Origin: Symmachiella dynata | GTDB lineage: Bacteria; Planctomycetota; Planctomycetia; Planctomycetales; Planctomycetaceae | DNA: 64,000 bases | Direction of reading: 5' to 3' | Assembly (NCBI RefSeq): GCF_007747995.1 | Contig: NZ_CP036276.1 | Location: forward strand, 6,934,001 to 6,998,000 | Part shown: positions 26,770-35,774 of the stretch, in pieces | How positions within the stretch are numbered: position 1 is the stretch's first letter | Layout of the letters: the number at the start of each line of letters is the position of its first letter | The notes under the pieces: model-generated | Told to the model about the DNA's origin: nothing | Databases searched by the model: none | What the model saw: the letters and a program-made list of their open reading frames with translations, nothing else | Program-made: the position numbers and the translations under genes

Positions 26770-27567
26770 CTACCCCATCATCCGCGGCGGGGCGATTTCA
26801 GCCCCCAAGTCTTCGCGGCGTGTCTCGATGACACCCAAAAACATGTCCGATTGTTTTGCTAATGACTCAACGATCACATTGCGTTGTCCGCTTTCTCGAT
26901 CATCAAAGTCCACCAAAATCGTTGTGCCGACCACACCCGCCGCCCAAAGCGCCGGTGCGTCCATCGGATCCGCGATACAGCCCGCATCGATCAGGATCAA
27001 CGGATACTCATCGGCCAACCCGGCCACCAAATTCGAAATCTCCGCTGCCGCATCGGCCAGTGAAACGATGGCCAAGCCCGATTCGCCCAGCTTGTGGGGC
27101 GATCTCGCTTCATGACCTGTAACCTGCAGTTGATCACACAATGCCGGCCGTGCGCGATTGGCTTCAATCAGCAACACTGGTTGCGCCGCACGCGCAGCGA
27201 GTGTGCGTGCCAGCGTCAAATAGACCGACGTGCAACCGACCCCCGTCTGTGAACCGGCCAGCGCCACCACCGATTTTTTTCCGCAAGCGGCCAATGCTTC
27301 AAGTTCAGCCGCCACTGATTCAAATCCCTCAGCGGCGCCGCGCAGCAATTCGTCGCAAATCGCCGGCCATTGCCAGTCCGGTGAAGTCGCGGTAAGAGGG
27401 ACAACCTCTGCATCCGCTTTCGAATCCACATCCGAATCCGCATCAGCCAGTCGCGGCGCAACCTCAGCCGGGGATTCGCCACTGACCTGCTCAGGCGGTC
27501 GCTGGCAATCCGCTTCGGTTTCACGGCGTCGAAACGCCTTAATGAATGTCCGGTCCAGTGCGGTCAT
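26770..27567 (-). CDS. Degenerate CapB/ParA-like ATPase
   Basis: 265 residues. The N-terminal 60 are basic then acidic and unstructured. The core resembles cytoplasmic BY-kinases and ParA-like ATPases: VVALAGSQTGVGCTSVYLTL at the P-loop position, the A-prime-like LLIEANRARP (132-141), and LILIDAG for Walker B. The P-loop reads G-S-Q-T-G-V-G-C-T, with Cys112 where the catalytic lysine should be, and Glu replaces the A-prime Asp. ATP hydrolysis or tyrosine kinase activity is therefore doubtful. There is no Tyr-rich tail. The start overlaps the stop of the upstream membrane protein gene (ATGA), which suggests translational coupling. Confidence 0.75.
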   Translation of the reverse strand: MTALDRTFIKAFRRRETEADCQRPPEQVSGESPAEVAPRLADADSDVDSKADAEVVPLTATSPDWQWPAICDELLRGAAEGFESVAAELEALAACGKKSVVALAGSQTGVGCTSVYLTLARTLAARAAQPVLLIEANRARPALCDQLQVTGHEARSPHKLGESGLAIVSLADAAAEISNLVAGLADEYPLILIDAGCIADPMDAPALWAAGVVGTTILVDFDDRESGQRNVIVESLAKQSDMFLGVIETRREDLGAEIAPPRMMG

Positions 27568-28097
27568 TTCGAGGAGCTATCGACTCTGTGTGTTGGTTCA
27601 TCTTCAATCGTGCCCACCAGCCAAGCCGGCGAATCATGATCGCCTGCCGCTCCGCCTGGAACAGCGGGACCGGGATCTGGTGAGGCAACTTCCAATGGCA
27701 AAAAGGCAGCGTCGGGAGACGAACTGCTCTCGCTGAGAAATTCGACTTGTTGGATATCCCCCGTGGAGGCCCCCAAACTCACCGCCCCCAGTTCCGCTCC
27801 CGCTGCCAAGTGGTCGATCTGGCTGTCCTGAGTGTTGGTCTCAGTTTGCGGCCATAAATTGAGCGACAACGCCCAAACCACGAGGCACATCCCAGCCGCG
27901 GTTACCCACGAACTCGTTTTAACCGACCGCAGTTTGTACAGCCCGCGCGCAGAATATATTTTTGCCAGCCGCCATCGCGATGGCCGACTGCGGGGCGATT
28001 TCACCGCGGTTGCAGCAGACGCTTGCTCATCCGCGACGACTGCGTCTGGCGCAGATGCTGCTTTGGAACCGTTGGAGGAGTGGACGACTTGGGACAC
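27564..28097 (-). CDS. Single-pass membrane protein of the ATPase cluster
   Basis: 177 residues from GTG 28097 with GAGGAA upstream. A cytoplasmic basic N-terminus (PRSRPSRWRLAKIYSARGLYK) is followed by one membrane helix at about 63-82, then a Ser/Pro/Asp-rich outer part. In layout it resembles the membrane partner of a polysaccharide co-polymerase or secretion ATPase, but there is no Wzz motif. It overlaps the following ATPase gene by four bases and is the first gene of the cluster. Confidence 0.65.
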   Translation of the reverse strand: MSQVVHSSNGSKAASAPDAVVADEQASAATAVKSPRSRPSRWRLAKIYSARGLYKLRSVKTSSWVTAAGMCLVVWALSLNLWPQTETNTQDSQIDHLAAGAELGAVSLGASTGDIQQVEFLSESSSSPDAAFLPLEVASPDPGPAVPGGAAGDHDSPAWLVGTIEDEPTHRVDSSSK

Positions 28098-28249
28098 GTG
28101 CCGATTCCTCTGTTTTGAGACACGACAAACTGAGCGATCCTGCGCAGCGGCGCGCGGGACAACGATACAATCGATATCGGCGCACGATTCTCACGATCTT
28201 GAAGGTTTTGCCGGTTATCCGGCCTAGGTCAGGAGCATTGCAATATCAG

Positions 28250-29050
28250 TCAAAGCCCCAACGCTTCCTCAATTGTGTACAACCCCGGCTCTTGCTCGCA
28301 TAGATACCTAGCAGCAATCAACGCGCCATGGGCGTAACTGTCCCGTGTATGCCCCCGCACGGTCAAGTCGATGGTCTCTCCCATCATGCCGAACACAATC
28401 GTATGCTCGCCGACATTGTCCCCGGTGCGCAAGGCATGATATCCGATCTCAGATTGCGGCCGCCGACCCGGTTGTCCATGCCGGCCGTGCACGTGCTCAG
28501 TCTGTCCCATTTCGTCCGCGATGATCTGGCCGAATTTGAGAGCGGTCCCACTCGGAGCGTCTTCTTTAAATCGATGATGTCGCTCGATCACTTCCACATC
28601 GACTCCACTAGAGACCCCTTTTAAGACACGGGCCGCTTCTCGTGCCAACTTCATGGTGAGGTTGACCGCGATGCTCATATTCGGAGCCAACAACAACGGC
28701 GCCGTATGCGAGGCCGAGAGGACTTGGTCCCGCTGTGCGGCAGAGAGACCCGTTGTGGCCGCCACCAACGGAATTGCTCGTTCTCCACACAGCTTGGCAA
28801 TCGCGACCAAGCCGGCAGGCAGCGAGAAATCGATCACGGCATCGACGCGCTCACCCAATTCACTCGTCACCGGCACACCGATGTGACCAACGCCCGCCAA
28901 TTCACCGGCATCTGCGCCGAGATGCGGAGAGGCGGAATACTCCAGTGCTGCACCGACCTCCAAGCCGTTCTCCTCATGGACGAGTGCGACGACTCTCCGT
29001 CCCATCCTGCCGGCAGCTCCATTAACACCAATTTTCAGTGACTGCGTCAT
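28250..29050 (-). CDS. dapB: 4-hydroxy-tetrahydrodipicolinate reductase
   Basis: 266 residues, the usual DapB length. NAD(P) site GAAGRMGR (11-18). The catalytic segment ERHHRFKEDAPSGTA carries H158/H159, K162 and the substrate-binding SGT (167-169). FGMMGETIDLTVRGHTRDSYAHGAL near the C-terminus is diagnostic. It reduces the dihydrodipicolinate precursor in the lysine and diaminopimelate pathway, in the cytosol. No other dap genes are adjacent. Planctomycetes have thin or atypical peptidoglycan, but lysine synthesis alone explains the gene. Confidence 0.96.
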   Translation of the reverse strand: MTQSLKIGVNGAAGRMGRRVVALVHEENGLEVGAALEYSASPHLGADAGELAGVGHIGVPVTSELGERVDAVIDFSLPAGLVAIAKLCGERAIPLVAATTGLSAAQRDQVLSASHTAPLLLAPNMSIAVNLTMKLAREAARVLKGVSSGVDVEVIERHHRFKEDAPSGTALKFGQIIADEMGQTEHVHGRHGQPGRRPQSEIGYHALRTGDNVGEHTIVFGMMGETIDLTVRGHTRDSYAHGALIAARYLCEQEPGLYTIEEALGL

Positions 29051-29155
29051 CCGTTCTATCCTTGGTTTTGTATTACATTCAAAAGCTGTGCAAGTGGCGC
29101 AAACTCGCAGATTTGCCGGGCAAACTCAAGCCAGCCCGCTAAGATTTCTCCGCTG

Positions 29156-30928
29156 CTACGAGCCTTCCGGCGGCGATCCAGCTTCCTTGCCGGCGATCTC
29201 CAACAAGCCGTAATCGACGCGGCGGAGCTTGGACAAGTCGATGGCTTGTTGGGCGCGGGATTCGTCCAATTGGTCCGGTTGGTCCGCGAGATGCGTCGGC
29301 ACCGTCACAGTAAATGTGCTCCCCTTGCCCAATTCGCTCAACAGCGACACTTCGCCCCCCAGCAACTTCGAGAGCTCCTTAACAATCGAAAGCCCCAATC
29401 CGGTTCCCGCGAATTCTCGCGTGAGCGCATTGTTCGCACCGGGCGCGGTGTTGCCCTGGCGAAACTTTTCGAAGATCGTTTCTTGATCCTCCAACGGAAT
29501 CCCCACGCCGGTATCGTCGACCGTCAATTCCAATTGGTCGTTATCGGTCGCTGTCACCGCGATCCGCACGCGGCCCCCTTCGGGAGTGAACTTAATAGCA
29601 TTGGAGAGCAAATTGTAGATGATCTGCTGCAATTTCCCCGGATCTTGACGCAGAACCGGCAAGCGCGGATCGACCTCGTAGTTCAGCGAGATGTTCTTCT
29701 TCTCCGCCAACGGGCTGAGCATGCCCACGAGCCGTTCAATCGTCTCGTCGATCGGAAAATCGGCGAGATGCAATTCCATTTTCCCACTCTCGATTTTCGC
29801 GAGGTCCAAAATGTCATTGATCATCGCCAACAAATCTTTGCCGGCGCTTTGAATATTGTGCAGATAACGCTTCTGCTTCTCGTTGATGTTCGCCGACCCG
29901 GTCAATACGTCGCTGAAGCCCAGAATACTGTTGAGCGGCGTTCGCAGTTCATGGCTCATTGTGGTCAAGAAATCGTTTTTGAGGTTGTTCATCTCGAACA
30001 GCCGCATGTTCACTTGCGCTAATTCGTCAACCTTGGCGTCCAGACTGCCGTTGACGTGCCGCAGTTCCTCTTGCACCGCCACCAGATGCCGCAACATGCG
30101 GTTGAAAGCATGACTCAGTTCCTCAAACTCATCCCCCGTGCGGATGTCCGCTCGCAAATCAAGCATGCCGCGGGCGATTTGGTCACTGACATCCTTAAGG
30201 TGCAACACCGGTTTCACGATGACGTACCGCACGATGGCATAGGCCGCCACCATGGCCAAAAAGGCGGTCGCGATGGCGGTCGCCAACAAGATGGCATCGT
30301 TCTCGGCCAGCTTCTTTTCGGTTTGATGTGCCGGAAAGGTGATCTCCACCATGCCCAACAAATCACCCTCTTGCTTGTCCGCATGTTGATGGCAGGCGAT
30401 GCAGGCCGTGGTTGCACGGACAGCACCATAAAACTTGTAAGCGCTATTGGCGTCGCTTCGGTGAACGTTGGCTGCATCCTTATTCTGCAACAAATACGTC
30501 ATCGCCTGGTGCCCTTTGAAATCCTTGGGGCGCTCCGTATCCTGCACATCCGGTGACCGCACCGCCCAGGTCAGATCCGTCGAAAACTCAGGCACCTTCA
30601 CCTTGTGTATCGCATCACTTGGCAGTGCTTGGTCTAGCTCCGTCTCGTCGTCCGGTCCAGGCTGCTCGTTGGATTCCGCCTCTTTGTCCGACTCGGATTC
30701 TTTGGCTTCCTTTTGCTTCACCCAAACCGGGTGCTCATAGGTCATGATTGTCTGGGTCAGCATTTCGCCCGTGATTTCATGCTGCTCATACAACAGATTC
30801 GCCGTGCGATGGCCGTAAAACGCGAAACTGCCCACGATCAGAATCAACAGACCGCCCCCAAACAAGAAACGGCACTTCCGTTCCAAGCTGGTTTCCCCGA
30901 GCAGACGTTTGAAAGTTCGGTAAGACAT
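29156..30928 (-). CDS. Haem-type (DUF3365) sensor histidine kinase
   Basis: 590 residues. TM1 is at about 21-39 and TM2 at about 212-236. The periplasmic domain between them fits the Tll0287-like/DUF3365 family and carries one c-type haem motif, C176-I-A-C-H180; an acidic insert (about 72-100) precedes the core. HAMP follows at about 238-290, then a coiled coil, HisKA with [10 protein letters not shown] (H326), and a HATPase with [22 protein letters not shown] and [14 protein letters not shown]. No receiver domain. It likely senses redox state, gas or a small ligand through covalent haem and phosphorylates an unlinked regulator; none is adjacent. Covalent haem requires a cytochrome c maturation system. 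Confidence 0.92.
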   Translation of the reverse strand: MSYRTFKRLLGETSLERKCRFLFGGGLLILIVGSFAFYGHRTANLLYEQHEITGEMLTQTIMTYEHPVWVKQKEAKESESDKEAESNEQPGPDDETELDQALPSDAIHKVKVPEFSTDLTWAVRSPDVQDTERPKDFKGHQAMTYLLQNKDAANVHRSDANSAYKFYGAVRATTACIACHQHADKQEGDLLGMVEITFPAHQTEKKLAENDAILLATAIATAFLAMVAAYAIVRYVIVKPVLHLKDVSDQIARGMLDLRADIRTGDEFEELSHAFNRMLRHLVAVQEELRHVNGSLDAKVDELAQVNMRLFEMNNLKNDFLTTMSHELRTPLNSILGFSDVLTGSANINEKQKRYLHNIQSAGKDLLAMINDILDLAKIESGKMELHLADFPIDETIERLVGMLSPLAEKKNISLNYEVDPRLPVLRQDPGKLQQIIYNLLSNAIKFTPEGGRVRIAVTATDNDQLELTVDDTGVGIPLEDQETIFEKFRQGNTAPGANNALTREFAGTGLGLSIVKELSKLLGGEVSLLSELGKGSTFTVTVPTHLADQPDQLDESRAQQAIDLSKLRRVDYGLLEIAGKEAGSPPEGS

Positions 30929-31057
30929 AAAACCATTTCGCGGTCAAAAAATAACGGCAACCGACCCGCTCAGCATTCTATAAGATTTCCACACCCCTGG
31001 GCAGAGCGATTCTTAGAAGGCTTGAGGCAACAGGCCCGAGGGTACAGGCAAATTTTT

Positions 31058-31123
<66 letters not shown>

Positions 31124-31125
31124 AA

Positions 31126-31812
31126 TCACTTCCCCCGCACATTCCCATACAGCTCAATGTGCAGCCGCGAGGTAAACTGGTAGCCCCGCTGTCCCGCTGC
31201 CGCTTCGACCCATGGCGACTTCTCTGTTAAAGCCTCAGCTGTGACCGCTTGCGGCATCAGCCAGACATGGCGGGACTCCGCTTCGGGAATCTCCGCCAAA
31301 TACGCCTCCACCTCGTCAAGATCATTGGGGTGATCGATTACGAATTTGAACTGGTAATCATAGTCCCGCAACAACCGGCGAATGACTTGCGGACGATGTC
31401 GGTCGCGCTCGTGTCGCGCCCGCCATTCCCCGGCCTGTTCCAGGCTGGGCACGGAGTTTGAGAGTTTGGGACTGATCGACATCAAATCCGCCTGCAGCAA
31501 CAAATCGACCGTCCCGGCCGTCTCCACCGTGATGAATTTTCCTTGTTCACGCAGTGCCGCCGCCAACGGCTGGACCTCGGCCTGCAGCATCGGCTCTCCC
31601 CCGGTGATCACCACATGCGTGCAATCGTATTGCAGAACGTCCTCCACAATCGCATCCCACGAGCGATTCTCCCCTTCCGGATTCCACGAGGTATACGGGG
31701 TATCGCAAAACCAACACCGCAGATTGCATCCGGAGGTGCGCACAAAAACCGACGGCTCGCCACTGTAGCGGCCTTCGCCTTGCACGGAATGAAAAATCTC
31801 GGATATCTGCAC
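31126..31812 (-). CDS. queE: 7-carboxy-7-deazaguanine synthase
   Basis: 228 residues. Radical SAM cluster motif C29-N-L-R-C33-W-F-C36 (the CxxxCxxC form), with the family start [27 protein letters not shown] (SAM-binding GGE) and the TVETAGT stretch follow. It converts 6-carboxytetrahydropterin to 7-carboxy-7-deazaguanine in preQ0 synthesis. queC lies 56 bp upstream on the same strand, so the pair forms an operon queC-queE. The 3' end runs into a heptamer repeat array. Confidence 0.95.
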   Translation of the reverse strand: MQISEIFHSVQGEGRYSGEPSVFVRTSGCNLRCWFCDTPYTSWNPEGENRSWDAIVEDVLQYDCTHVVITGGEPMLQAEVQPLAAALREQGKFITVETAGTVDLLLQADLMSISPKLSNSVPSLEQAGEWRARHERDRHRPQVIRRLLRDYDYQFKFVIDHPNDLDEVEAYLAEIPEAESRHVWLMPQAVTAEALTEKSPWVEAAAGQRGYQFTSRLHIELYGNVRGK

Positions 31813-31868
31813 AGTGGTCTCGTCAAACGATCTGGTGAAAACAGAATAGAAAAGCCGCGCTCAGCATT

Positions 31869-32573
31869 TCAGCCTTGCGCCGGATAGGTCAGCGGATCTT
31901 CCAACCCCGCATCGTGGAAACCCTTCAACCGCAACAGGCAAGCATCACACTGCCCGCAAGGCAGACCCGTGTCGCTGGGATCGTAACAACTGATGGTCAA
32001 ACCGTAATCCACACCCAGCTCCCGGCCGCGGCGAATGATCTCCGACTTGGTCAGATCGATCAGCGGCGTATGAATCCGCCAAACCCCATCCCCTTCGACC
32101 CCCGCTTTGGTCGCCAGGTTCGCTAAATGCTGAAATGCGTCCACAAACTGCGGCCGACAATCCGGGTAGCCACTGTAGTCAACGGCGTTCACCCCCAAAA
32201 AAATATCAAACGCCCCCAACGTCTCCGCCCAGCCGAGCGCCAATGACAGGAACAACGTATTCCGCGCGGGGACATACGTCACCGGGATGCCGCCGCCGAT
32301 CTCTTCCACAGCGGAATGCTTGGGCACCGGCGTCGCCGAAGTCAACGCCGACCCGCCAATCGCCCGCAAATCCAACGGTAAGACCAAGTGACGCGACGCA
32401 CCAAACGCCGCAGCGACCCGCGCCGCCGCCTGCAATTCTTGCGCATGCCGTTGACCGTAATCAATCGTCAACGCAAACAGCTCAAACCCAGCCTCACGCG
32501 CAATCGCCAGCACGGTGGACGAATCCAACCCGCCACTAACAAGCACAACCGCCGGTTTTCCGGAAGTGGACAT
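31869..32573 (-). CDS. queC: 7-cyano-7-deazaguanine (preQ0) synthase
   Basis: 234 residues. PP-loop SGGLDSS (13-19) for ATP binding, [13 protein letters not shown] next, and the zinc-binding cysteines [18 protein letters not shown] near the C-terminus. ATP-dependent conversion of the carboxylate to the nitrile preQ0. Downstream preQ1 steps (queF, tgt) are not in the window. A GC hairpin with seven T residues lies just upstream in the leader (32599-32631), which would allow attenuation. No preQ1 aptamer could be recognised. Confidence 0.95.
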   Translation of the reverse strand: MSTSGKPAVVLVSGGLDSSTVLAIAREAGFELFALTIDYGQRHAQELQAAARVAAAFGASRHLVLPLDLRAIGGSALTSATPVPKHSAVEEIGGGIPVTYVPARNTLFLSLALGWAETLGAFDIFLGVNAVDYSGYPDCRPQFVDAFQHLANLATKAGVEGDGVWRIHTPLIDLTKSEIIRRGRELGVDYGLTISCYDPSDTGLPCGQCDACLLRLKGFHDAGLEDPLTYPAQG

Positions 32574-32598
32574 AACAATTCTGGTGTTTCATAGAGAC

Positions 32599-32631
32599 AA
32601 AAAAACCCGGCAATCCGCCCCCAGCGGCGGG
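32599..32631 (-). terminator. Terminator-like hairpin in the queC leader
   Basis: On the minus strand CCCG-CCGC, a TGGGG loop, GCGG, a five-base bulge and CGGG are followed by seven T residues, ending about 25 bases before the queC ATG. No minus-strand gene that it could terminate is supported upstream. Confidence 0.5.
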
Positions 32632-32960
32632 CCAACGGTCGAGTTTAGCAGATCGGTATAGGGTCTGTCATTTGCAGCGACAAGTGAGGCGTAAGCGGGG
32701 GCAGGCCTGCCCCAACGGCCCATTTCCACCACGAAGCTCCCTTTGCCAGCCGCAACAGCCCCGATAAGCTGAACGAGCTATACCAGGTGATTCATCGGCA
32801 GCATCATCGAAGGCAAGTTGGAACCATTCTGACGTAGGATGCGTCGCGACGCACCTTTCTGTGTAGGACGGGAGACATGACCAACTAAACAGGCGCTGCA
32901 AGGCAGATTTCGGTCCGTTTAGGGAACTATCATACCCGGTCATAATCATTCGGATTCACT
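32632..32960. other. Divergent intergenic region
   Basis: Lies between queC (left) and the gene at 32961 (right). It contains a 14-bp perfect palindrome TGCGTCGCGACGCA (32840-32853). An ORF on the minus strand (32668-32949) has no protein signature and is rejected. Confidence 0.4.
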
Positions 32961-33446
32961 ATGTCGAAAACCTTGTTCGTAGAATATCGCAATGCCGGTT
33001 TCTGGGCCTCGGATGTCGCCGCTTCCGTGTTCCTCAAGTTCCTTATTGAGGTGGCTAATGAGCACATCTTGCAGAACCAGGATGAGTGGCTGAACGATGA
33101 CATCGCTCACTGGCGTTTCAATGCAGGTGTCTCGGACTGCGGGCTCCACCTCAATAACGAATGGAAACCGTCACAGACCGAGGTGGTCATCGTACTTTGT
33201 CGCAATGCCGTAAAACGGATACGTGAAAACGGAGATATTCCAGCTAGCGAAGTCGCCACGTGGCGATTGTTTAATGATCTAGAAGTTTGTACGCGAGGCT
33301 TTGATCCCATTCCGTGTGAACCGGTGGCCCGGCTTGGTGATGCGGTCGCGGATTTGCTTAACAACACACTTCCAGTAGCACCACATGGGCATTGGTGGTT
33401 TTATACGCTCGATAATGAAGTGAAAACGATCGCCAAAAAGCAATGA
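32961..33446 (+). CDS. Small soluble protein of unknown function
   Basis: 161 residues. Mixed alpha/beta composition with DIAHWRFNAGVSDCGLHLNNEW in the first half and HGHWWFYTLDNEVKTIA at the end. No signal peptide, no membrane segment and no catalytic motif that I recognise. Size, isolated position between divergent housekeeping genes and slightly lower GC suggest an accessory or recently gained gene. It could be an orphan immunity protein, but nothing in the sequence proves that. Confidence 0.6.
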   Translation: MSKTLFVEYRNAGFWASDVAASVFLKFLIEVANEHILQNQDEWLNDDIAHWRFNAGVSDCGLHLNNEWKPSQTEVVIVLCRNAVKRIRENGDIPASEVATWRLFNDLEVCTRGFDPIPCEPVARLGDAVADLLNNTLPVAPHGHWWFYTLDNEVKTIAKKQ

Positions 33447-33490
33447 ACAATCCCCGTAGAAACGGACAACAGGCTTTGGGGACCACAGAA

Positions 33491-33925
33491 TCACCCGCGC
33501 CGCCGCCACGGATAAAACCAAACCCCATACGGCAAAAACAACACCTCTAACGGCTCCGCAAACCGCACCGGGTCGCGCAGTTCCCAGGCGTATTGCCCAT
33601 CCAACATCGCGCCGGGCACACAGGCCGCCGTCGCATCCCGCTTGCGGATCGGACGCGTGTTGTGCAATTCGACGCTCCCCACGACCACGCCGCGGGGCAG
33701 GGGGGTGACATCCAGATCATGCCGCTTTGCTGCGGCGAGTGCAGGCGGTGTTTCGGCCAGTTTCTTGGAGGCGTACAAATATATCCGCCCCCGCTTCCGG
33801 GTGTTCACTGTGCGGACTTCGATCGTTTTGATGCCCTGCAGGATCAATTCCACCCAGGGCTGACGAATCCCTACGGTGATTTGGTCGGGATCGGGGTGCG
33901 GCTTGTCGGTGGGTGGGACGGACAC
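33491..33925 (-). CDS. ASCH domain protein
   Basis: 144 residues. The core ITVGIRQPWVELILQGIKTIEVRTVNTRKRGRIYLYASK is the typical ASCH (ASC-1 homology) beta-barrel start with the conserved K-x-x-E-x-R segment. GVVVGSVELHNTRPI is the next strand. PUA-like ASCH proteins bind RNA or modified nucleosides, and some hydrolyse acetylcytidine. Function here is unknown. The start lies 9 bp after the stop of the beta-CASP nuclease gene, so the two RNA-related genes form an operon. Confidence 0.85.
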   Translation of the reverse strand: MSVPPTDKPHPDPDQITVGIRQPWVELILQGIKTIEVRTVNTRKRGRIYLYASKKLAETPPALAAAKRHDLDVTPLPRGVVVGSVELHNTRPIRKRDATAACVPGAMLDGQYAWELRDPVRFAEPLEVLFLPYGVWFYPWRRRG

Positions 33926-33934
33926 GGCGAGCGG

Positions 33935-35329
33935 TTAGACCTCGAACGATTCAAACTGCTGGGGAATGATTGGATCCTCGTCGCAATAGTCTCGCAGGAT
34001 TGTCGCTAGACTTTGCGAGGACTCCGGTTCGCCATGCACCAAAAACGCCTGACGCACGCCGCCGCGCGATGCCAATTGGTCGTACCACCACTTAAAATCC
34101 TCGACATCGGCATGCGCCGACAGACCATTGAGTGTCTTGACCTGCGCCTTGAGTTTGTAGTGGCGGTTGAAGATGCTGACCTTCTCGCGCCGCTCCACAA
34201 TCCGCCGCCCGAGCGTATGCGCCGCTTGAAAACCGATGATCACAATTCGGTTCTTGGGATCCTCGACCGAGTTTTTCAGGTGATGCACCACCCGCCCGTT
34301 TTCGCACATCCCGCTGGCGGCGATCACCACAAACGGCCCCTTGCGACGATTGAGCGCCATGCTCTCCTGCCGGTTGCCAATGTACGTCAGCCCATGAAAC
34401 CCAAACGCGTCCGCATCGGTCATCAACGTCGACTGCACATCAGCATCCAACAACTCCGCATGCCGCCGATAAACCGATGTCAACCGATTCGACAACGGAC
34501 TATCGACAAACACCGGCACCTCGGGCAGCAGGCCTTCGTTGGTCAGTTGATTCAAAAAATAAACCACCCGCTGCGTGCGTCCCAAGCTAAACGCCGGGAT
34601 GATCACTTTCCCCCCCTCATGGACCGCCTCTTGGATCACCTCCAACAGCGCCTGTTTCAAATCCGCCGCCGGGGGATGCACACGATTGCCGTAGGTCGAT
34701 TCCGATATCAAAATGTCACAACCATCGACCGGTTGCGGGTCGTGCAACAACGGCAAATTCCGCCGGCCCAAGTCACCGGTGAAGACCAACCGCCGCGTCC
34801 GTGCGCGTTCTTTGAATTCCAATTCGCAGATCGCCGACCCGAGAATGTGCCCCGCTTCGACGAACCGCAATCGCAGCGCCGGATTCAGCGTAAACCATTC
34901 GTTGTACGGCATCGGCTCCATCAATTGCACGACGGCGCGGACGTCCTCTTCGTCGTACAACGGTTCAGGTGGAACTTGACCTCGCTCCAAATGCCGCGCG
35001 AGATATTTCGCATCCTCGGCCTGAATCCGCGCCGAATCCAACAGCATGATGTCGGCTACATCGGCGGTCGGATCGGTGCAAAACACCGGCCCACGAAACC
35101 CCGCGCGATACAGCCCCGGCAGGTTCCCGCAGTGGTCAATGTGTGCATGCGAAAGAATCACCGCATCCAAATTGGGAGGATCACAGCGAAACGTCTCATT
35201 CTTCCGTCGCGACTCCGCACGACGTCCTTGAAAGAAACCGCAATCCAATAACACGCGCAGGTCACCGAACTCCAACAAATGCTGGCTCCCCGTGACCTCT
35301 CCGGCCGCACCACAAAAAGTGATCTTCAA
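33935..35329 (-). CDS. Metallo-beta-lactamase/beta-CASP RNA-processing exonuclease
   Basis: 464 residues from TTG 35329, chosen because GGGAGGTGAC ends five bases before it and the family start KITFCGAAGEVTGSQHLLE follows at once. The open frame upstream to 35539 encodes palindromic repeat DNA and is not real protein. Zinc motif H61-A-H-I-D-H66 and GDLGRR. The beta-CASP motifs are in the second half (PVFVDSPLSNRLT, IAASGMCENGRVVHHL), and the RMMBL C-terminus has LNGLSAHADVEDF. Homologous to CPSF-73/YSH1-type proteins, predicted RNase acting on mRNA or other RNA. It is co-transcribed with the ASCH gene. Confidence 0.92.
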   Translation of the reverse strand: MKITFCGAAGEVTGSQHLLEFGDLRVLLDCGFFQGRRAESRRKNETFRCDPPNLDAVILSHAHIDHCGNLPGLYRAGFRGPVFCTDPTADVADIMLLDSARIQAEDAKYLARHLERGQVPPEPLYDEEDVRAVVQLMEPMPYNEWFTLNPALRLRFVEAGHILGSAICELEFKERARTRRLVFTGDLGRRNLPLLHDPQPVDGCDILISESTYGNRVHPPAADLKQALLEVIQEAVHEGGKVIIPAFSLGRTQRVVYFLNQLTNEGLLPEVPVFVDSPLSNRLTSVYRRHAELLDADVQSTLMTDADAFGFHGLTYIGNRQESMALNRRKGPFVVIAASGMCENGRVVHHLKNSVEDPKNRIVIIGFQAAHTLGRRIVERREKVSIFNRHYKLKAQVKTLNGLSAHADVEDFKWWYDQLASRGGVRQAFLVHGEPESSQSLATILRDYCDEDPIIPQQFESFEV

Positions 35330-35432
35330 GCTGTCACCTCCCTGTTCGATTGCCGATCCTAAGACGGCCAAGCGCCGCTGCCTCCGATATATCAACTTCA
35401 ACACCCGCACGCCATTGTAATGCCCCCATCTT

Positions 35433-35477
35433 TCTCCCCTCTCACCTTGGGAGAGGGGCCCGGGGTGAGGGCTCCCC
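35433..35477. repeat. CTCTCCC...GGGAGAGGG palindromic repeat
   Basis: TCTCCCCTCTCACCTTGGGAGAGGGGCCCGGGGTGAGGG belongs to the repeat family seen nine or more times in the right third of the window. It lies just left of a full structured repeat (35485). Confidence 0.8.
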
Positions 35478-35484
35478 ACCAGAC

Positions 35485-35643
35485 GGGTGGCCGCGATAGC
35501 TTCGCTATCGGGGCGGGCGCAGCCCGCAAGAAGCCGCAATTTCTGCGCTCAAAAACGAGCAGAGCCTCGACAGCAAGGACAGCTGAAACTGCGGCGTCTT
35601 GTGCCAACGGCACACCGATTGCCGTTGGCAATCGCTGCCACCC
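35485..35643. repeat. ~160-bp multi-hairpin structured repeat, copy 1
   Basis: Begins GGGTGGCCGCGAT and ends ATCGCTGCCACCC, imperfect inverted ends. Inside, in order: hairpin GATAGC-TTC-GCTATC, hairpin CGGGC-GCA-GCCCG, a long pairing between GCAATTT and AAACTGC, hairpin GTGCC-AAC-GGCAC and hairpin GATTGC-CGTTG-GCAATC. Compared with 63182-63342 and 63490-63650, the first stem changes on both sides while still pairing. Confidence 0.8.
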
Positions 35644-35774
35644 GATGCGTGTCTTTTTGAGATAACGCAGGTCACTCAAACCGAATCATATTGTTCAATC
35701 CAGTCGGTTGTCATACAACACCGCTGCTCTTGAAAGCTCCTCCCCGAATAGCCCGCAATCTGGGACTGATGATC

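Noticed and set aside
32668-32949. 93-residue minus-strand ORF between queC and the unknown gene
   Set aside because: No ribosome site, no recognisable domain and atypical composition; treated as intergenic.
32632-32960. preQ1 riboswitch upstream of queC
   Set aside because: No preQ1 aptamer consensus could be found by eye; only the terminator-like hairpin is supported.
34013-35251. 412-residue plus-strand ORF opposite the beta-CASP nuclease gene
   Set aside because: It is the antisense of a clearly conserved protein, has no family motif, and its composition (Arg/His/Gln rich) is typical of a shadow frame.
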